Assembly: GCA_025175895.1 (NCBI GenBank)
Contig: CM045988.1
Coordinates: forward strand, 12,801,647-12,865,646
Direction: 5' to 3'
DNA: 64,000 nucleotides
Origin: Wurfbainia villosa
Lineage: Eukaryota; Streptophyta; Magnoliopsida; Zingiberales; Zingiberaceae
Below are positions 22,925 to 34,401 of the stretch, one piece after another (within the stretch, counting starts at the first letter, position 1; each line of letters opens with the position of its first letter). A program made the position numbers and the translations under genes. Under the pieces are notes generated by a model, which saw nothing but the letters and a program-made list of their open reading frames with translations, did no database searches and was not told the origin of the DNA.

Positions 22925-25139
22925 TGTTGGGTTTCCGGCACCGCGGCATGTGTGTGTTCGATCATGTTTCGTAAACATGAGCACAGCGGAAGCAATTAAA
23001 AATAATAAATCTATATTTATTACAACACACACAACACACGCATGCATATTACAACAAGTGTAGACATAACCGTAAATTAAAATTTGCAATAAAAGAAAAT
23101 TATCTACGTTATACCTTTCGTATGACGTGTAGCGGGAACGGCATCAACCGGAACGATCCTCGTAAGAATCGTCTCTATCCGTATCCACGCCGAGCTCCTC
23201 GGGATGACTTCGCTAAGTCACGAGCTTCATCTTCGTACGGGTTACTAGCCTCGTGTTGAAGACGACGTGATCGAGAGATGATCACGATCCGAATCCAAAT
23301 TCGGATCCTAAAACGAGTTCTCAAAACTCGCTTCTCCGGAGAGGTATTCGTCAACCAATTGACGAATCCTTCGTCCTCCACCTCAGAGGATTACCGGAGA
23401 TCAAATCCCCGGTAAGTTAGCCGCTGTCGGAGCACTAACCGTCGTCCAAACGACGCTCCGACAACAAAGAAACAAGCTGTCCAGAAAAACTGGACAGCTT
23501 TTGGTGGAGGAATAGAGGCCGGCCAAGGAGAGATGGAAGCTCACCTTATCACCGAACCTAGAGGAGATCACCGGAGGGTCGCCGGAGGTTCACCGGCTGA
23601 AGCTTGGTCGCTGGCAACAAGTTGGACGGCTGCACAAAAGCTGGGCGGCGGCACCTTAGGGTTGGGCGCCGAAAACTCCAAGGAGGTGGGCGGCAACTAG
23701 GTTGGGCGGCCAAAACTTGATTAGGGCTTTGGATTAGGGTTTAAGCCCTATTTTATAGAGAACTAATTCTCTTAATGGTTAATGGATCATATCCATAAAG
23801 TCCGTTAACCCGCTCCATTAAGATAAGTTAAAATAAACTAAACCATGATGGTTTATTTTAAGTTAAAACGAACCGAACCAACTTTTGGTTCATTCGTTTA
23901 AAATAAACCAAACCCTTTGGTTTATTCTCCTCCATTGGATTAGAACCAAACCATTTTGGTCCATCCATTATGTCTTCATAAGACACGGCCCATCCACGCT
24001 TCCATTGCGACTGAAACAATTTCATGCTCGCTTTATGTTTGGTCCAACCAAACATAGTTTCTCTCGGTCTGAGAATCCCATTCTCAAGCTCGTTTTAAAT
24101 CCTTTGAATTACACTCGTTGTGCGTGTGACCAAATAGGTTCTCGGTTTATGTTTGCCGTCTATAATTAACCATTAATTATAGAACGATCATGAGTGGTAC
24201 CTAGTAGTACATCATGATCCCCAATTAACCGAAAAGATCAACGGTTGATCCAGAACTATTTCTGAAACCCTTCAGTAGCTCGAATGAATCGTGCCCCATT
24301 CCCTTCACTCATCTTATACCCACTTGGTTCAGGACATGGTCTATTGTGTCAGTCCCCACTAGGCTGACTATGTCACACCTAGCCCAAGTATTATTTCCTC
24401 GTCCTACGGATTCTAGTTACTCCACATGTATCGAAGAGTACCTTACTCTAAACATGTAATGCTTTGGCCAAAGACTTTAGTAACAATCCGACGAGAGGCC
24501 ATGGGTATACATCTCCTCGCAAGGAGTGGTGAATCCTTTATAGGCTATTCAAACACCTTCGATCACTTGACTTATACCCAATCATCCCGGGTCCACATCT
24601 CCTTAGAGATGTTTGCTTAAGATGTCAAAGCATAAGTCTCCATGATCAAGATGACTTGAATACCGCAAGTCAAAGGAACATCGCACTTAAGCCACAGTAA
24701 GAACTTCATTGACATATCTATATATGCAGAGAACCATATGAAGTCTTACGGTTGGTCACTCCAATGAACTAGTTACCATAACTAGCATCCACGATTAACT
24801 CCGGACATCACAATGTCTCCAGCCAGTGAGAATCAGCTGCTTGGATACACCAAGGGTATACCTCGTGCTAGTCTCGAGAATTGATGGTGTCCAAATCCAT
24901 CAATTCATCGACTAGGGATAATTCGATACATCACAATTACACATGTAGAGATACTCACTAGTTGTGATCCAATCACAAATTCTCTCATTTGTGAATCGTA
25001 TCGTGGACATCCAAGAAATGAGTTTAAGATCCAATCAAATACATGAAACATGTATACTCAAATAGTGAATCTTCATTTATCATATAAATGGTTCATACAT
25101 AAGGCGATTGCCTTAGGACATCTCTCATATATACTAACA
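22925..25139 (-). repeat. 5' LTR of alpha2
   Basis: 2215 bases, intact. TATA (minus strand) at 23751-23757. A 200-base GC-rich segment downstream of the TATA differs strongly from alpha1, while the flanks match, so the two belong to distinct subfamilies. Confidence 0.94.
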
Positions 25140-25144
25140 ACGTA
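25140..25144. other. Target duplication of alpha2, right copy
   Basis: ACGTA; pairs with 6832-6836. Confidence 0.93.
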
Positions 25145-26579
25145 GTCACTAGTGAGACACTATAGACCATGTCTGAACCAAGTGGGTATAAGATGAGTGA
25201 AGGGAATGGGGCCGCGATTCATTCAAGTCGAAGGGTTTCAGAAATAGTTCTGGATCAACCGTTGATCTTTTCGGTTAATTGGGGATCATGATGTACTACT
25301 AGGTGTCACTCATGATCGTTCTATAATTAATGGTTAATTATAGACGGCCAACATAAATCGAGAACCTATTTGGTCACACGCACAACGAGCGTAATCCGAA
25401 GGATTTAAAATGAGCTTGAGAATGGGATTCTCAGACCGAGAGAAACTAAGTTTGGTTGGACCAAACATGGAGCGAGCATGAAATCGTTTCAGTCACAATG
25501 GAAGCGTGGATGGGCTGTGTCTTATGAAGACATAATGGATGGACCAAAATGGTTTGATTCTAATCCAATGGAGGAGAATAAACCAAAGGGTTTGGTTTAT
25601 TTTAAACGAATGAACCAAAAGTTGGTTCGGTTCGTTTTAACTTAAACCATCATGGTTTGGTTTATTTTAACTTATCTTAATGGAGCGGGTTAACGGGCCT
25701 AATGGTTATGATCCAATAACCATTAAGAGAATTAGTTCTCTATAAAAGAGGGCTTAAGGGATGGTTTAAGCCCTAATCCACAACCCTAAGTTGCCGCCCA
25801 CCTCTCCTTGGAGAAATTCGGAGCTAACTCTCCTCCTCCTTGCCACCGCCCATCTTGAGGCTCCAACCAGCGTCCAGAAGGCTGCTTCCTTCCCCCTCGC
25901 CGGCGTCGAGCTGCTGCCGGTTAGTGCTCCGGTGATCTCCTTCAAGTTTGGCATCAAGGTGAGCTCTATCTCCCTTGGTTGGCCGGCGCCTATCACCTCC
26001 ACCAAAGCTGTCCAGTTTTCTGGACAGCTTGTTCTCCTCTCGTCGGAGCATCGTTTGGACGACGGTTAGAGCTCCGACAGTGGCTAACTTACCGGGCATT
26101 CGATCTCCGGTAATCCTCTGAGGTGGAGGACGAAGGATTCGTCAATTGGTTGACGAATACCTCTCCGGAGAAGCGAGTTTTGAGAACTCATATTAGGATC
26201 CGAATTTGGATTCGGATCGTGATCATCTCTTGATCACGTCGTCTTCAACACGAGGCTAGTAACCCGTACGAAGACGAAGCTCGTGGCTTAGCGAAGTCAT
26301 CCTTAGGAACTCGGTGTGGATACGGATAGAGACGATTCTAGCGAGGATCGTTCCGGTTGATGTCGTTCCCGCTACACGTCATACGAAAGGTATAACGTAG
26401 ATAAATTTCCTTTTATTGCAAATTTAAATTTACGGTTATGTCTACACTTGTTGTAATATGCATGCGTGTGTTGTGTGTGTTGTAATAAATGTAGATTTAT
26501 TATTTTTCTTGATTCCGCTGTGTTCATGTTTACGAAACTTGATCGAACACACACACGCCGCGGTGCCGGAAACCCAACA
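25145..26579 (+). repeat. 3' LTR of alpha1, second part
   Basis: Continues from 6836 and ends CCCAACA. TATA at 25741-25747. Bases 25511-26579 match the 5' LTR at 1-1072. Confidence 0.94.
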
Positions 26580-26855
26580 CTAGTGTGATTCTATGGTCAA
26601 GACAAACCAATACCAAATCACACTACAACCATACCAATAGTTTGTCCAAAGCCATCTCGGTTGAGAGCCTATACTTATACTTTACAAAGAGCCGATAACA
26701 TGATCTCCCGTGTGACACCACACACCATGTTATCTATAATATAATGTATTAGACAATATGCATCACCATAAATATGCTGACAATGATCATGTGATTCTTA
26801 TTTCAAAATAAAGATGTTCATATAAAAGATAGACTTTTCAGTATACATCCCAACA
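26580..26855 (-). repeat. 3' LTR of gamma, terminal part
   Basis: Nearly identical to 33078-33353 and 38609-38885; ends CATCCCAACA. The alpha1 insertion splits it just left of CTAGTGTGATT. Confidence 0.92.
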
Positions 26856-26866
26856 ATCTCCCACGA
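26856..26866 (-). other. Polypurine tract of gamma
   Basis: Minus strand TCGTGGGAGAT beside the LTR. Confidence 0.72.
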
Positions 26867-26893
26867 ATCACCGCATTTCTTCTTGACACTCCT

Positions 26894-27814
26894 TCATACA
26901 ATGGCTCCACCTCCCAAAGTAAACACAAAACCTGAGGTAGACTTACTGTTATCCCTATCTAATTGGAAGTCGGAATCTGTATAACCCACATGGAATAATT
27001 GGTCTGCCTGATAAACTAGCATATAATTCCTAGTCCTTCTCAGGTACTTCAATATATGCTTTACCACAGTCCAATGTCCCTGTCTTGGATTACTCTGATA
27101 TCTGCTGACCATGTCCACGGTAAAGCAGATATCTGGTCTCGTACATAGCATCGCATACATGAGGCTTCCTACTTCCGAAGCATAAGAAATCACCTTCATC
27201 TCCTCTATCTCCTCAGATGTTCTAGGACACATCTCCTTAGATAAAGGAACTCAATGCCTGAAAGGTAGAAAACCCTTCTTGGAGTTCTGCATGCTAAAAT
27301 GATCCATAATGGTGTCTATGTATGAAGCTTGAGATAAGCACAACATCCTTTTCCTGCGATCCCTTCTAACCTTGATCCCAAGGATGTGTCCCACTTCTCC
27401 CAAGTCCTTCATATCAAACTGTTTGAACAACCATACCCTTACGTCCGATAACACCTTGACATTGTTGCCAATTAACAAAATGCCATCTACGTATAGTACA
27501 AGAAATACCACTATATTTCCGTCACATCTCTTGTATACACAAGACTCATCCGGACTTTGAATAAATCCATAAGACTGGATTACCTCATCAAAGCGGATGT
27601 TCCAAGACCTCGAAGCTTGCTTCAATCCATAAATAGACCGATTAAGCTTACATACAAGATGCTCTTTGCCCTTTGCAATGAATCCCTCTGGTTGCTTCAT
27701 ATAGATGTTTTCCTCAAGACTTCCATTAAGGAAAGCTGTCTTGATATCCATCTGCCACACCTCATAATCCATATGAGCTGCAATGCATAAGAGAATCCGG
27801 ATAGACTTAAGCAT
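26894..27814 (-). pseudogene. RT and partial RNase H of gamma
   Basis: Two frames. 27251-27814: RT with QMDIKTAFLNG, SIYGLKQASRSWN and YVDGILLIGNN, where the second catalytic aspartate is glycine (27482-27493), a change expected to abolish polymerase activity. 26894-27232: SYASEVGSLMYAMLCTRPD, then the start of RNase H (SGFVFTLGGGAIV). The rest of RNase H is absent: the polypurine tract follows within 40 bases, so a deletion removed the catalytic DNN and the tail. Confidence 0.88.
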
Positions 27815-27856
27815 GGCTACCGGCGAAAAGGTCTCCTCGTAATCGATACCCTCTTT

Positions 27857-28660
27857 CTAAGTATACCCCTTCGCAACAAGCCTCGCTTTGAAGGTCTCAA
27901 CCTTCCCATATATTCCTCTCTTTCTTTTGTAGATCCACTTGCATCCAATGGTTTTTACACCATCGGGTGGTTCTACTAGCTCCCAGACCTGATTTGAATC
28001 CATTGATTCAATCTCAGCATTCATTGCACTTCGCCAAGATACTACATCTTTATCTTGGATTGCCTCGTCATATGTCCAGGGATCAGGTTCATGTTCGCCA
28101 GGGACCAAATCAGAAGATTCTCCCAAGAACATGAATCTATCAGGCTGTCTCACAACCCTCCCACTACGATAAGGTATCACCTGTGTATCCTCTGTGACAC
28201 GCGGTGCAGTGACTTGTGGTATATCCTCTTGTACCGGTGGTACTGAAGAAGTGACTTCCCCTTTTATTTTCTCCAGAACAATCTTACTCATCGGCTTGTG
28301 GTTTATTACATAGTCTTTCTCTAGAAATCTGGCGTTTGTGCTAACGATCACCCTCTGATCTCTAGGACTATAAAACAAACCACCTTTTGTTCCTCTAGGA
28401 TAGCCAACGAACATGCGTACTTCTGTACAAGGTTCCAACTTACCAGCATCTGCCTTCAACACATGTGCTGGACTCCCACATATCCGAATATGTCTTAGAC
28501 TAAACTTTCGCCTAGTCCACAATTCTGTGGGAGTGGAAGGCACTGATTTAGATGGAACCAAGTTCAGAATGTACACCGCCGTATCTAGAGCATATCCCCA
28601 GAACGAATCTGGCAACTCAGAATAACTCATCATCGATCTAACCATCTTCATAAGAGTCAT
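27857..28660 (-). pseudogene. Integrase C-terminus, linker and RT start of gamma
   Basis: A 267-codon frame: [20 protein letters not shown] and [13 protein letters not shown] (Copia integrase C-terminal region), linker with [17 protein letters not shown], then RT start ([27 protein letters not shown]) ending in a stop at 27857. The next frame begins 40 bases later with KSIRILLCIAAH. Confidence 0.87.
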
Positions 28661-29220
28661 ATTCCTTCACTCTGCTACACCATTCTGCTGGGGTGTGCCA
28701 GGTGCAAACAATTGGGATTGAATCCCAGCCTCTGATAAGTAATTTCTAAACTCTCCCAAGAGGTACTCACCACCATGATCAGATCGTAGTGTCTTGATAC
28801 TTTTACCTTGACGTTTCTCCACATCAGCCTTGAATTCTTTGAACTTGTCAAAGTATTCAGACTTGCGGCGCATCAAGTAACTGTATCCATATCTCGAATA
28901 ATCGTCTATAAAAGAGACGAAATACTCAAAACCACCTCAAGCCTGGATAGACATAGGACCACACAAATCAGAATGAACCAATTCTAACATATCTTTGGCT
29001 CTATACCCCTTGGCCTTAAAAGGCCTCTTGGTCATTTTACCCTCCAAGCAAGATTTGCAGGTTGGGAAATCTTCCACCACTAATGAACCCAGAGGTCCAT
29101 CAGCTATCAACCTTTGAATTACACTTAATTACCAAGCCTAAGATGCCAAAGATATGTTTGGTTCATCTTCGAAGGTTCTTTTCTCTTATTGGAATTAGAA
29201 GATGAGTTATTAACTTCTAT
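28661..29220 (-). pseudogene. Integrase core of gamma
   Basis: 28667-28876 carries KEFKADVEKRQGKSIKTLRSDHGGEYLLGEF and NGVAE, i.e. the second aspartate and the catalytic glutamate. The first aspartate region and HHCC lie upstream in fragmented frames (about 28880-29170), including a stop where a glycine codon is expected. Confidence 0.8.
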
Positions 29221-30416
29221 TTACATCGTGGGAGCTTTTGGTTCAAGTGTGCATAGATTTCCTATCAATGCACCCGAACAGATAATGTCCCTATTCCTTT
29301 TTATAACAACTCTATCATTAAAAGAAATAGAATATCCATCCATAAACAATTTAGAAATCGAAATTAAATTCTTTCTAAATAAAGGTACATAAAGGCAATT
29401 CTTAAGAACCAAAACTTTATTTTTCTCAAAAGATAAATAAACGCGTCTCCCATTGACAGCCACCTTCATGGCATCGCTAAGTATCGATAATCTCCCCTAC
29501 CATACGGTTTTCTAGAACCCCTGCAAATTATTGCAGACATGATCAGTGGCTCCCATATCTACACACCAGGTGCCGGTAGATAACTCCGCTAAACATGTTT
29601 CAACGACTAGACCAAAATATATACCTTTGTTCTGCTTGCGGTTGGGTAGTCCTTCTTCCAGTGTCCAGTCTGCTTACAAGTGAAGCACTTGCCTTTCGGC
29701 TTCTTCACTCCTTCCTGAGTTCCTCCCACTGCCTTTGCCCCAGTTTGTTTCTTCTTCTTCTTGCCTTTCAGCTTAGAAGTAGAAACCTTTTGGGTCACCA
29801 TGACATGCGCCTGAGCACTCTGACGAAATAGCCCCTCTACCGCCTGGAGTTCTGTCAGAAGCTCTGCCAATGAATACAACCTTTTTTTCATGTTGTAGTT
29901 CAGGCGAAACTGCTCAAAACTCCTAGGTAGAGATTGGAGAATGATATTGACCTGGGTTTCCCCATCGATCTCATCTCCGAGGACTTCCAACTCATTCAAA
30001 TGAGCGATCATCTTGAGAACATGATCCCTCACGAGTTTTCCCTCAATCATGGTGGTCGTCATCAAGTTCCTCATGGCTTCCTGCCTTGCAGCCCAATTTT
30101 GGTGTCCGAAAAGCTCTTTGAGATTGAGCATCATGTCATAAGCAGTGGGCATGGCTTGATGCTAATGTTGCAGTACATTTGAGATAGATGCCAAAATGTA
30201 ACACCGCGCTATCTCATCGGCCTTGATCCACTTCTTATAACTCTCCTTCTCCTTTTCCTCAAAATCATCCGCAGGCTTAGGAGGGGACTCTTCGAGGAGT
30301 ACATATTTGTATTCCTCAGCAGTCAAGACAATGTCAAGATTCCTCTTCCAATCAACATAGTTGGGTCCAGTAAGTTTATTCTCTTTTAGTATCACATCAA
30401 ATGGGTTGAAAGTCAT
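29221..30416 (-). pseudogene. gag and protease of gamma
   Basis: ATG at 30416 (MTFNPFDVILKENKLTG) starts gag; a frame break near 30155 is followed by 29607-30152 with the UBN2-like capsid (LPRSFEQFRLNYNMKKRLYSL). The zinc knuckle is CFTCKQTGHWKKDY, its last cysteine replaced by tyrosine. The protease active site at 29551-29559 is DMG instead of DTG, with a stop soon after (near 29511). 29221-29469 continues the protease-integrase spacer (LKNCLYVPLFRKNLISISKL). Confidence 0.86.
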
Positions 30417-31456
30417 TTTGAAAGAAAACCTAAGAATCACATAGATAAAAACATTAGATTTCAAAAAATTATTGATTCCTCAAACAATAAAATTTTAAAA
30501 TCAACCAACTCCTCAAAACACCGAGAATATCGTATGCCACGATAGTGTGGACGTATATGAATTCTACATTTGTAAGAGGAGGTTTTACCCATTAATTTTA
30601 CTATCTTGTCAACCTAACTTTTTGACAAGTAAAATTAATAGTTGGTTCCTCTTTGGCCTTACAAATAAAACAAGTGACTCCGATGTGGAGGATACTTATA
30701 TTTGTATCTAAGTGTTCACTATTATTCGGTACCAAGGTAATTATCTCGGGTTATGTGCCTTCCGATGGGGAAGTACACACGCTCCTTAATAATTTCCTAT
30801 AACCATATTTGACCTTGTGATCCGCAAACAAACTCATCCGATGAGGAGGAAGGCACTCAGAGCCGACACGCAAGTTTGTTTGCATCACATGTCAAATCGT
30901 AATGGAGGTCGTGGGAATTAAAAATAATATCCCTCTCCCACTTAGTAATTTGAAATTGAGGAATTTTCTAGCCTACGACATGCATATCAAACAATAAGCA
31001 ATAAATATGAAAAATAAAAATTTTCCAACTATTATGGCTTTTGTCTTCAATATGTCTCCCGTCGTATCGTCATCTCGTCCGCTCCTACGCCATGTACGAG
31101 CCATCCGGAGATCCGAGCCAAGAAAAAAAATATTTTAATTTACATCCATCGATCCTATACTCCACGAGGGAGTGTACATGAAATCTAGATCGAAAGTAAA
31201 CTAAAATAAAAAGAGTGGCTAAACAATGTCATATCTAATTTACAAAAATTAAATACTAGCCTCGTCAACCCCGAGGATTCAACAAAATATACAATTACAC
31301 ACATACAATCACATACACACATATGGCCATAATAGTTGGATCCTATGCCTACAACCAAAGAGTTAACCTACGCATATCCTACTATTATCCGACACATATA
31401 ATATATGAAAAGTGCATAAAAGTAATCGAATCCTAAATACACAAAACCAGAAATTG
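30417..31456 (-). other. Untranslated leader of gamma
   Basis: About 1 kb with no gene and no repeat I can support. AT-rich. Confidence 0.7.
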
Positions 31457-31470
31457 TGGCTCTGATACCA
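31457..31470 (-). other. Primer binding site of gamma
   Basis: Minus strand TGGTATCAGAGCCA. Confidence 0.92.
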
Positions 31471-31472
31471 CT

Positions 31473-33353
31473 TGAAGGTAGGAAACTTCGCTTCCCACTT
31501 CAACTCGGTCGCTTGTACATGGTGATCCCTTCTACGTCCCTGGATAAAAAAATGTATCCTTGACAAGAGGGATTACCCAAGCAACCGTTTCATCGTCGTG
31601 CTATTCGATTAGAGTAGTCACTTGAACAAACTTGTTGTTCAAGCAACCAACCTCTATTCTACGAATAGTCGCGGAATAGACGATGTACGGATCACCGACT
31701 TTTGTGTTTATGTTCGGGGTCCAAGTTATATTAGCCACAAAATAGAATATATCATGCACATATAATTGAAAAAAAATTACAAACATGTTACATATGAAGA
31801 TAGATAAGTGATATACCTCTCGATCTTCTATTGTATGACCTTCCTCCTTTTGGACGTCGTGTGGGCGATGATCTACCAAAAGTCGAAGCTCCTAGATCAC
31901 CAATCTTCCTTCCTTGCTCGCTCCGAACAAGAGAAAGTATAAAAACAAGGCCCTTCTCCTTCCTTTAGCCAACCAACAAGCACCAAGCAAGATGCTTGCC
32001 GCTGGCCAACAATGAAAGGGATGAGAAGGATGGATGCTGACCAAAAGCTCCAAGGGAAGACCATAAGCTATGTTTCCACCGGCCAAGGAGAAGAGGATCA
32101 AGTGGTTTGGACGCCAGCCAAGAGCTGGAAAGAAGATTATGGGCGCCGGCCACCTAGAGGAAGAAGAGAAGAAAGGAAACTCTTTTCTTATTTGTGGCCA
32201 CCCAAGCACAAACCCTAACTCCAAGCCTCTTGCCGCCCAACCCTAATCTCCCTTGCTTCTCATTAATTATCCATGCCAACCCTTATGCCCCTTTTTATAG
32301 TGTTAGGGATAAGCCTTGTTTTAATCTCCACCATTGGTTATAGGGATTTAATCTCAACCATCGGATCTAGAGATTTAATCTCAACCGTCGGATCTAGAGA
32401 TTTAATCTCTACCTTTGGATCTAGAGTTTTGTTTTCATTCATTGGATCTAGGCTTCATGAGATTTTAATAGGCTACAATAGGGACCATGAGGAGGAGTTG
32501 GATCTTGGCCACCCAATTGATCAAGCCCACATAAAGTCCGATCCATTAATGATAATCCAATCCACTAAAGGATTATCATTGATCTACCTCACTAACCCTC
32601 ATAAGTTAATATGGGCTCCATATATTATATGTACATTTTCTCCCCATGTTTAAGATCTTGAATGTCCGTCGATTAATTAATTTACTGGTCATTAATTAAT
32701 CAACATCTAACTCCATGAGTAGTACCACTCAACCTTTTCATCATGCCGGACCAAGTCCACCTGCAGGGTTTACATGATGAACCTTATGAGCTCCTCAAGG
32801 GGACATCATCATCCTAATATATAGGACACGGTTTCCTCCTATAATCAACGACACACCATATAAATAATATCATTTCCTAACTTACCGAGCCTATCGATTT
32901 AATCTATAAATCTCGCTCATTGGTAAATCAAAGAAATGAATACTAAGTATATGTGCCCGTTATTATATCGGGATTAAGAGTATGTACAATATAATATCTT
33001 AGGTTTGATTCGATTATGTAGTCAGTAATAAATTGAATCACCTCTAAGTTGGTCCTGCTCAATACATACAAAGTGTACTAGTGTGATTCTATGGTCAAGA
33101 CAAACCAATACCAAATCACACTACAACCATACCAATGGTTTGTCCAAAGCCATCTCGGTTGTGAGTCTATACTTATACTTTACAAGGAGTCGATAACATG
33201 ATCTCCCGTGTGACACCACACATCATGTTATCTACAATATAATGTATTAGACAATATGCATCACCATAAATATGCAGACAATGATCATGTGATTCTTATT
33301 TCAAAATAAAGATGTTCATACAAAAGATAGACTTTTCAGTATACATCCCAACA
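31473..33353 (-). repeat. 5' LTR of gamma
   Basis: 1881 bases. TATA (minus strand) at 32292-32299. At about 32330-32445 a tandem array of roughly 27-base units built on GGATCTAGAGATTTAATCTC, also present in the solo copy at 37860-37975. GCCGGCCAA-type motifs occur downstream of the TATA. Confidence 0.92.
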
Positions 33354-34336
33354 TGGTCAAGTGTTTTGACACTTGGAAGCCAAGTTGACTTATAGTAGTT
33401 GACTAGTATTATAACCAGTCGACTGTTGTGAGTCGACTGGTGATCGACTGTGATCGAGCTACCTTCACAGATGCAGGTCGCCTCGATTGGCGCCTCAACT
33501 GGTGTCCCAATCGAGGCAGTGCCTCGACTAGCCTCAGCTGCAGCTGCCACAGATGTAAGGTACCTCGATCGGTGCCTCGATTGCTTGATCAGTCGACTTC
33601 CATGAAGGGCAGTTGACTAGTCGGTTGGTCATGAGGGCAAAATGCTCGGTAGCCAACTGTTCAGTCGACTATAACCTTGGCTGTCGACTGATGGGTAATT
33701 GCAATCGACTGCCAGTGTATCTGTTGGAGTTTTGCCGATGTGGATTAAGTCATTGTGAGACAACGACTACAGGAGCAGTCGACTGGGGCCTTATGGCAGT
33801 CGACTAGTAGGCGAAAATCAACCTGAGTTGCAGCTTTAAAGGGAGCTCAAAGGGGAGGATTTTCGCAGCGATTTCTTGGGCAATTTGGAGTAATTTGCTG
33901 GTGCAAATCAGGGTCTTAAAGAGCGGTTCAAGCAATCAAACAAGCAAGCATTCAAAAGAGTTTTATAAATTGTTCTTTACTTCTTTTGTTGTATTTCATT
34001 CATATTTTCTTGTATATTTTGTGTATTACTTTTTTAATCCTTGTACGAGGTTTCTCTGCCTCTGACTTGTTGTCGAGAAGGAGTGTTTTTGGTTTAGTGG
34101 TGGTGTTTGCATTGCTAGGGCTCATTCGAGCCCAACCCATGGAGTAGGAACCCTAAGGTTCCAAACCACATTATATTGTCATATATTGTGTGCCTGTGTT
34201 GTGTATTTGTTTTTGTTATTGCTATTCTATATTCCACTGCGTACACTAACACTTGTAGCAAGCAAGTGATCGATTTCCATCATCGAAGCAATGAACACGC
34301 TATTCACCCCCCTCTAGCGACATCCAATTCCTAACA
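33354..34336 (+). repeat. 5' LTR of deltaA, 3' part
   Basis: Matches 42557-43543. Contains a 10-bp inverted repeat CCTCGATTGG (33481-33490) / CCAATCGAGG (33507-33516), clustered GTCGAC motifs, and near its end the U5 hairpin CGCTA-loop-TAGCG at 34298-34319. Confidence 0.9.
34298..34319 (+). other. U5 hairpin of delta LTR
   Basis: CGCTA (34298-34302), 12-base C-rich loop, TAGCG (34315-34319), 17 bases from the LTR end. Equivalent structures occur in deltaB, deltaE, deltaF, zeta and eta. Confidence 0.55.
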
Positions 34337-34338
34337 AG

Positions 34339-34350
34339 TGGTATCAGAGC
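34339..34350 (+). other. Primer binding site of deltaA
   Basis: TGGTATCAGAGC two bases after the LTR end. Confidence 0.92.
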
Positions 34351-34401
34351 GAGGCCACTCTTCAAGGTTTAACAACTAAGGGAGCACACTAGAGGAAGAA
34401 G

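Larger units (their letters stand above)
6837..25139 (-). mobile_element. Copia element alpha2, inverted inside alpha1, interrupted by beta
   Basis: Same family as alpha1 but in opposite orientation. Both termini are visible: the TGTTGGGTTTCCGG edge at 6837 and the edge ending CTAACA at 25139, flanked by ACGTA on both sides. Read on the minus strand: 5' LTR 22925-25139, primer site, leader, gag, protease, integrase, RT, RNase H, polypurine tract, then 3' LTR split by beta (15842-17776 and 6837-7097). Its genes are broken by small deletions, frameshifts and a protease change from DTG to DIG. Confidence 0.95.
1..26579 (+). mobile_element. Copia element alpha1, 5' end outside window, interrupted by alpha2
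   Basis: Ty1/Copia LTR retrotransposon on the plus strand. In order: partial 5' LTR, primer binding site, long leader, gag, protease, integrase, RT, RNase H, polypurine tract at 6043-6058, 3' LTR. Integrase precedes RT, which defines Copia rather than Gypsy. The 3' LTR is split: 6059-6836 and 25145-26579, about 2.2 kb in total, with the alpha2 element between. It ends with CCCAACA; the next bases (CTAGT) resume the gamma LTR into which it inserted. Coding capacity is lost through a frameshift, a TAG in pol, an internal gag deletion and an RNase H deletion. Confidence 0.93.
26580..33353 (-). mobile_element. Copia element gamma, left LTR interrupted by alpha1
   Basis: Third Copia family, minus strand. 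Left (3') LTR is present only as its last 276 bases here; the rest should lie left of alpha1 outside the window. Internal region 26856-31470, 5' LTR 31473-33353. The right flank TGGTC resumes a delta LTR. Coding is dead: protease DTG is DMG, RT YVDD is YVDG, the zinc knuckle has lost its last cysteine and the RNase H C-terminus is missing. Confidence 0.92.

Noticed and set aside
6059..26579. alpha1 and alpha2 as one giant element with LTRs in inverted orientation
   Set aside because: ACGTA flanks alpha2 exactly and removing it restores the alpha1 LTR, so these are two insertions.
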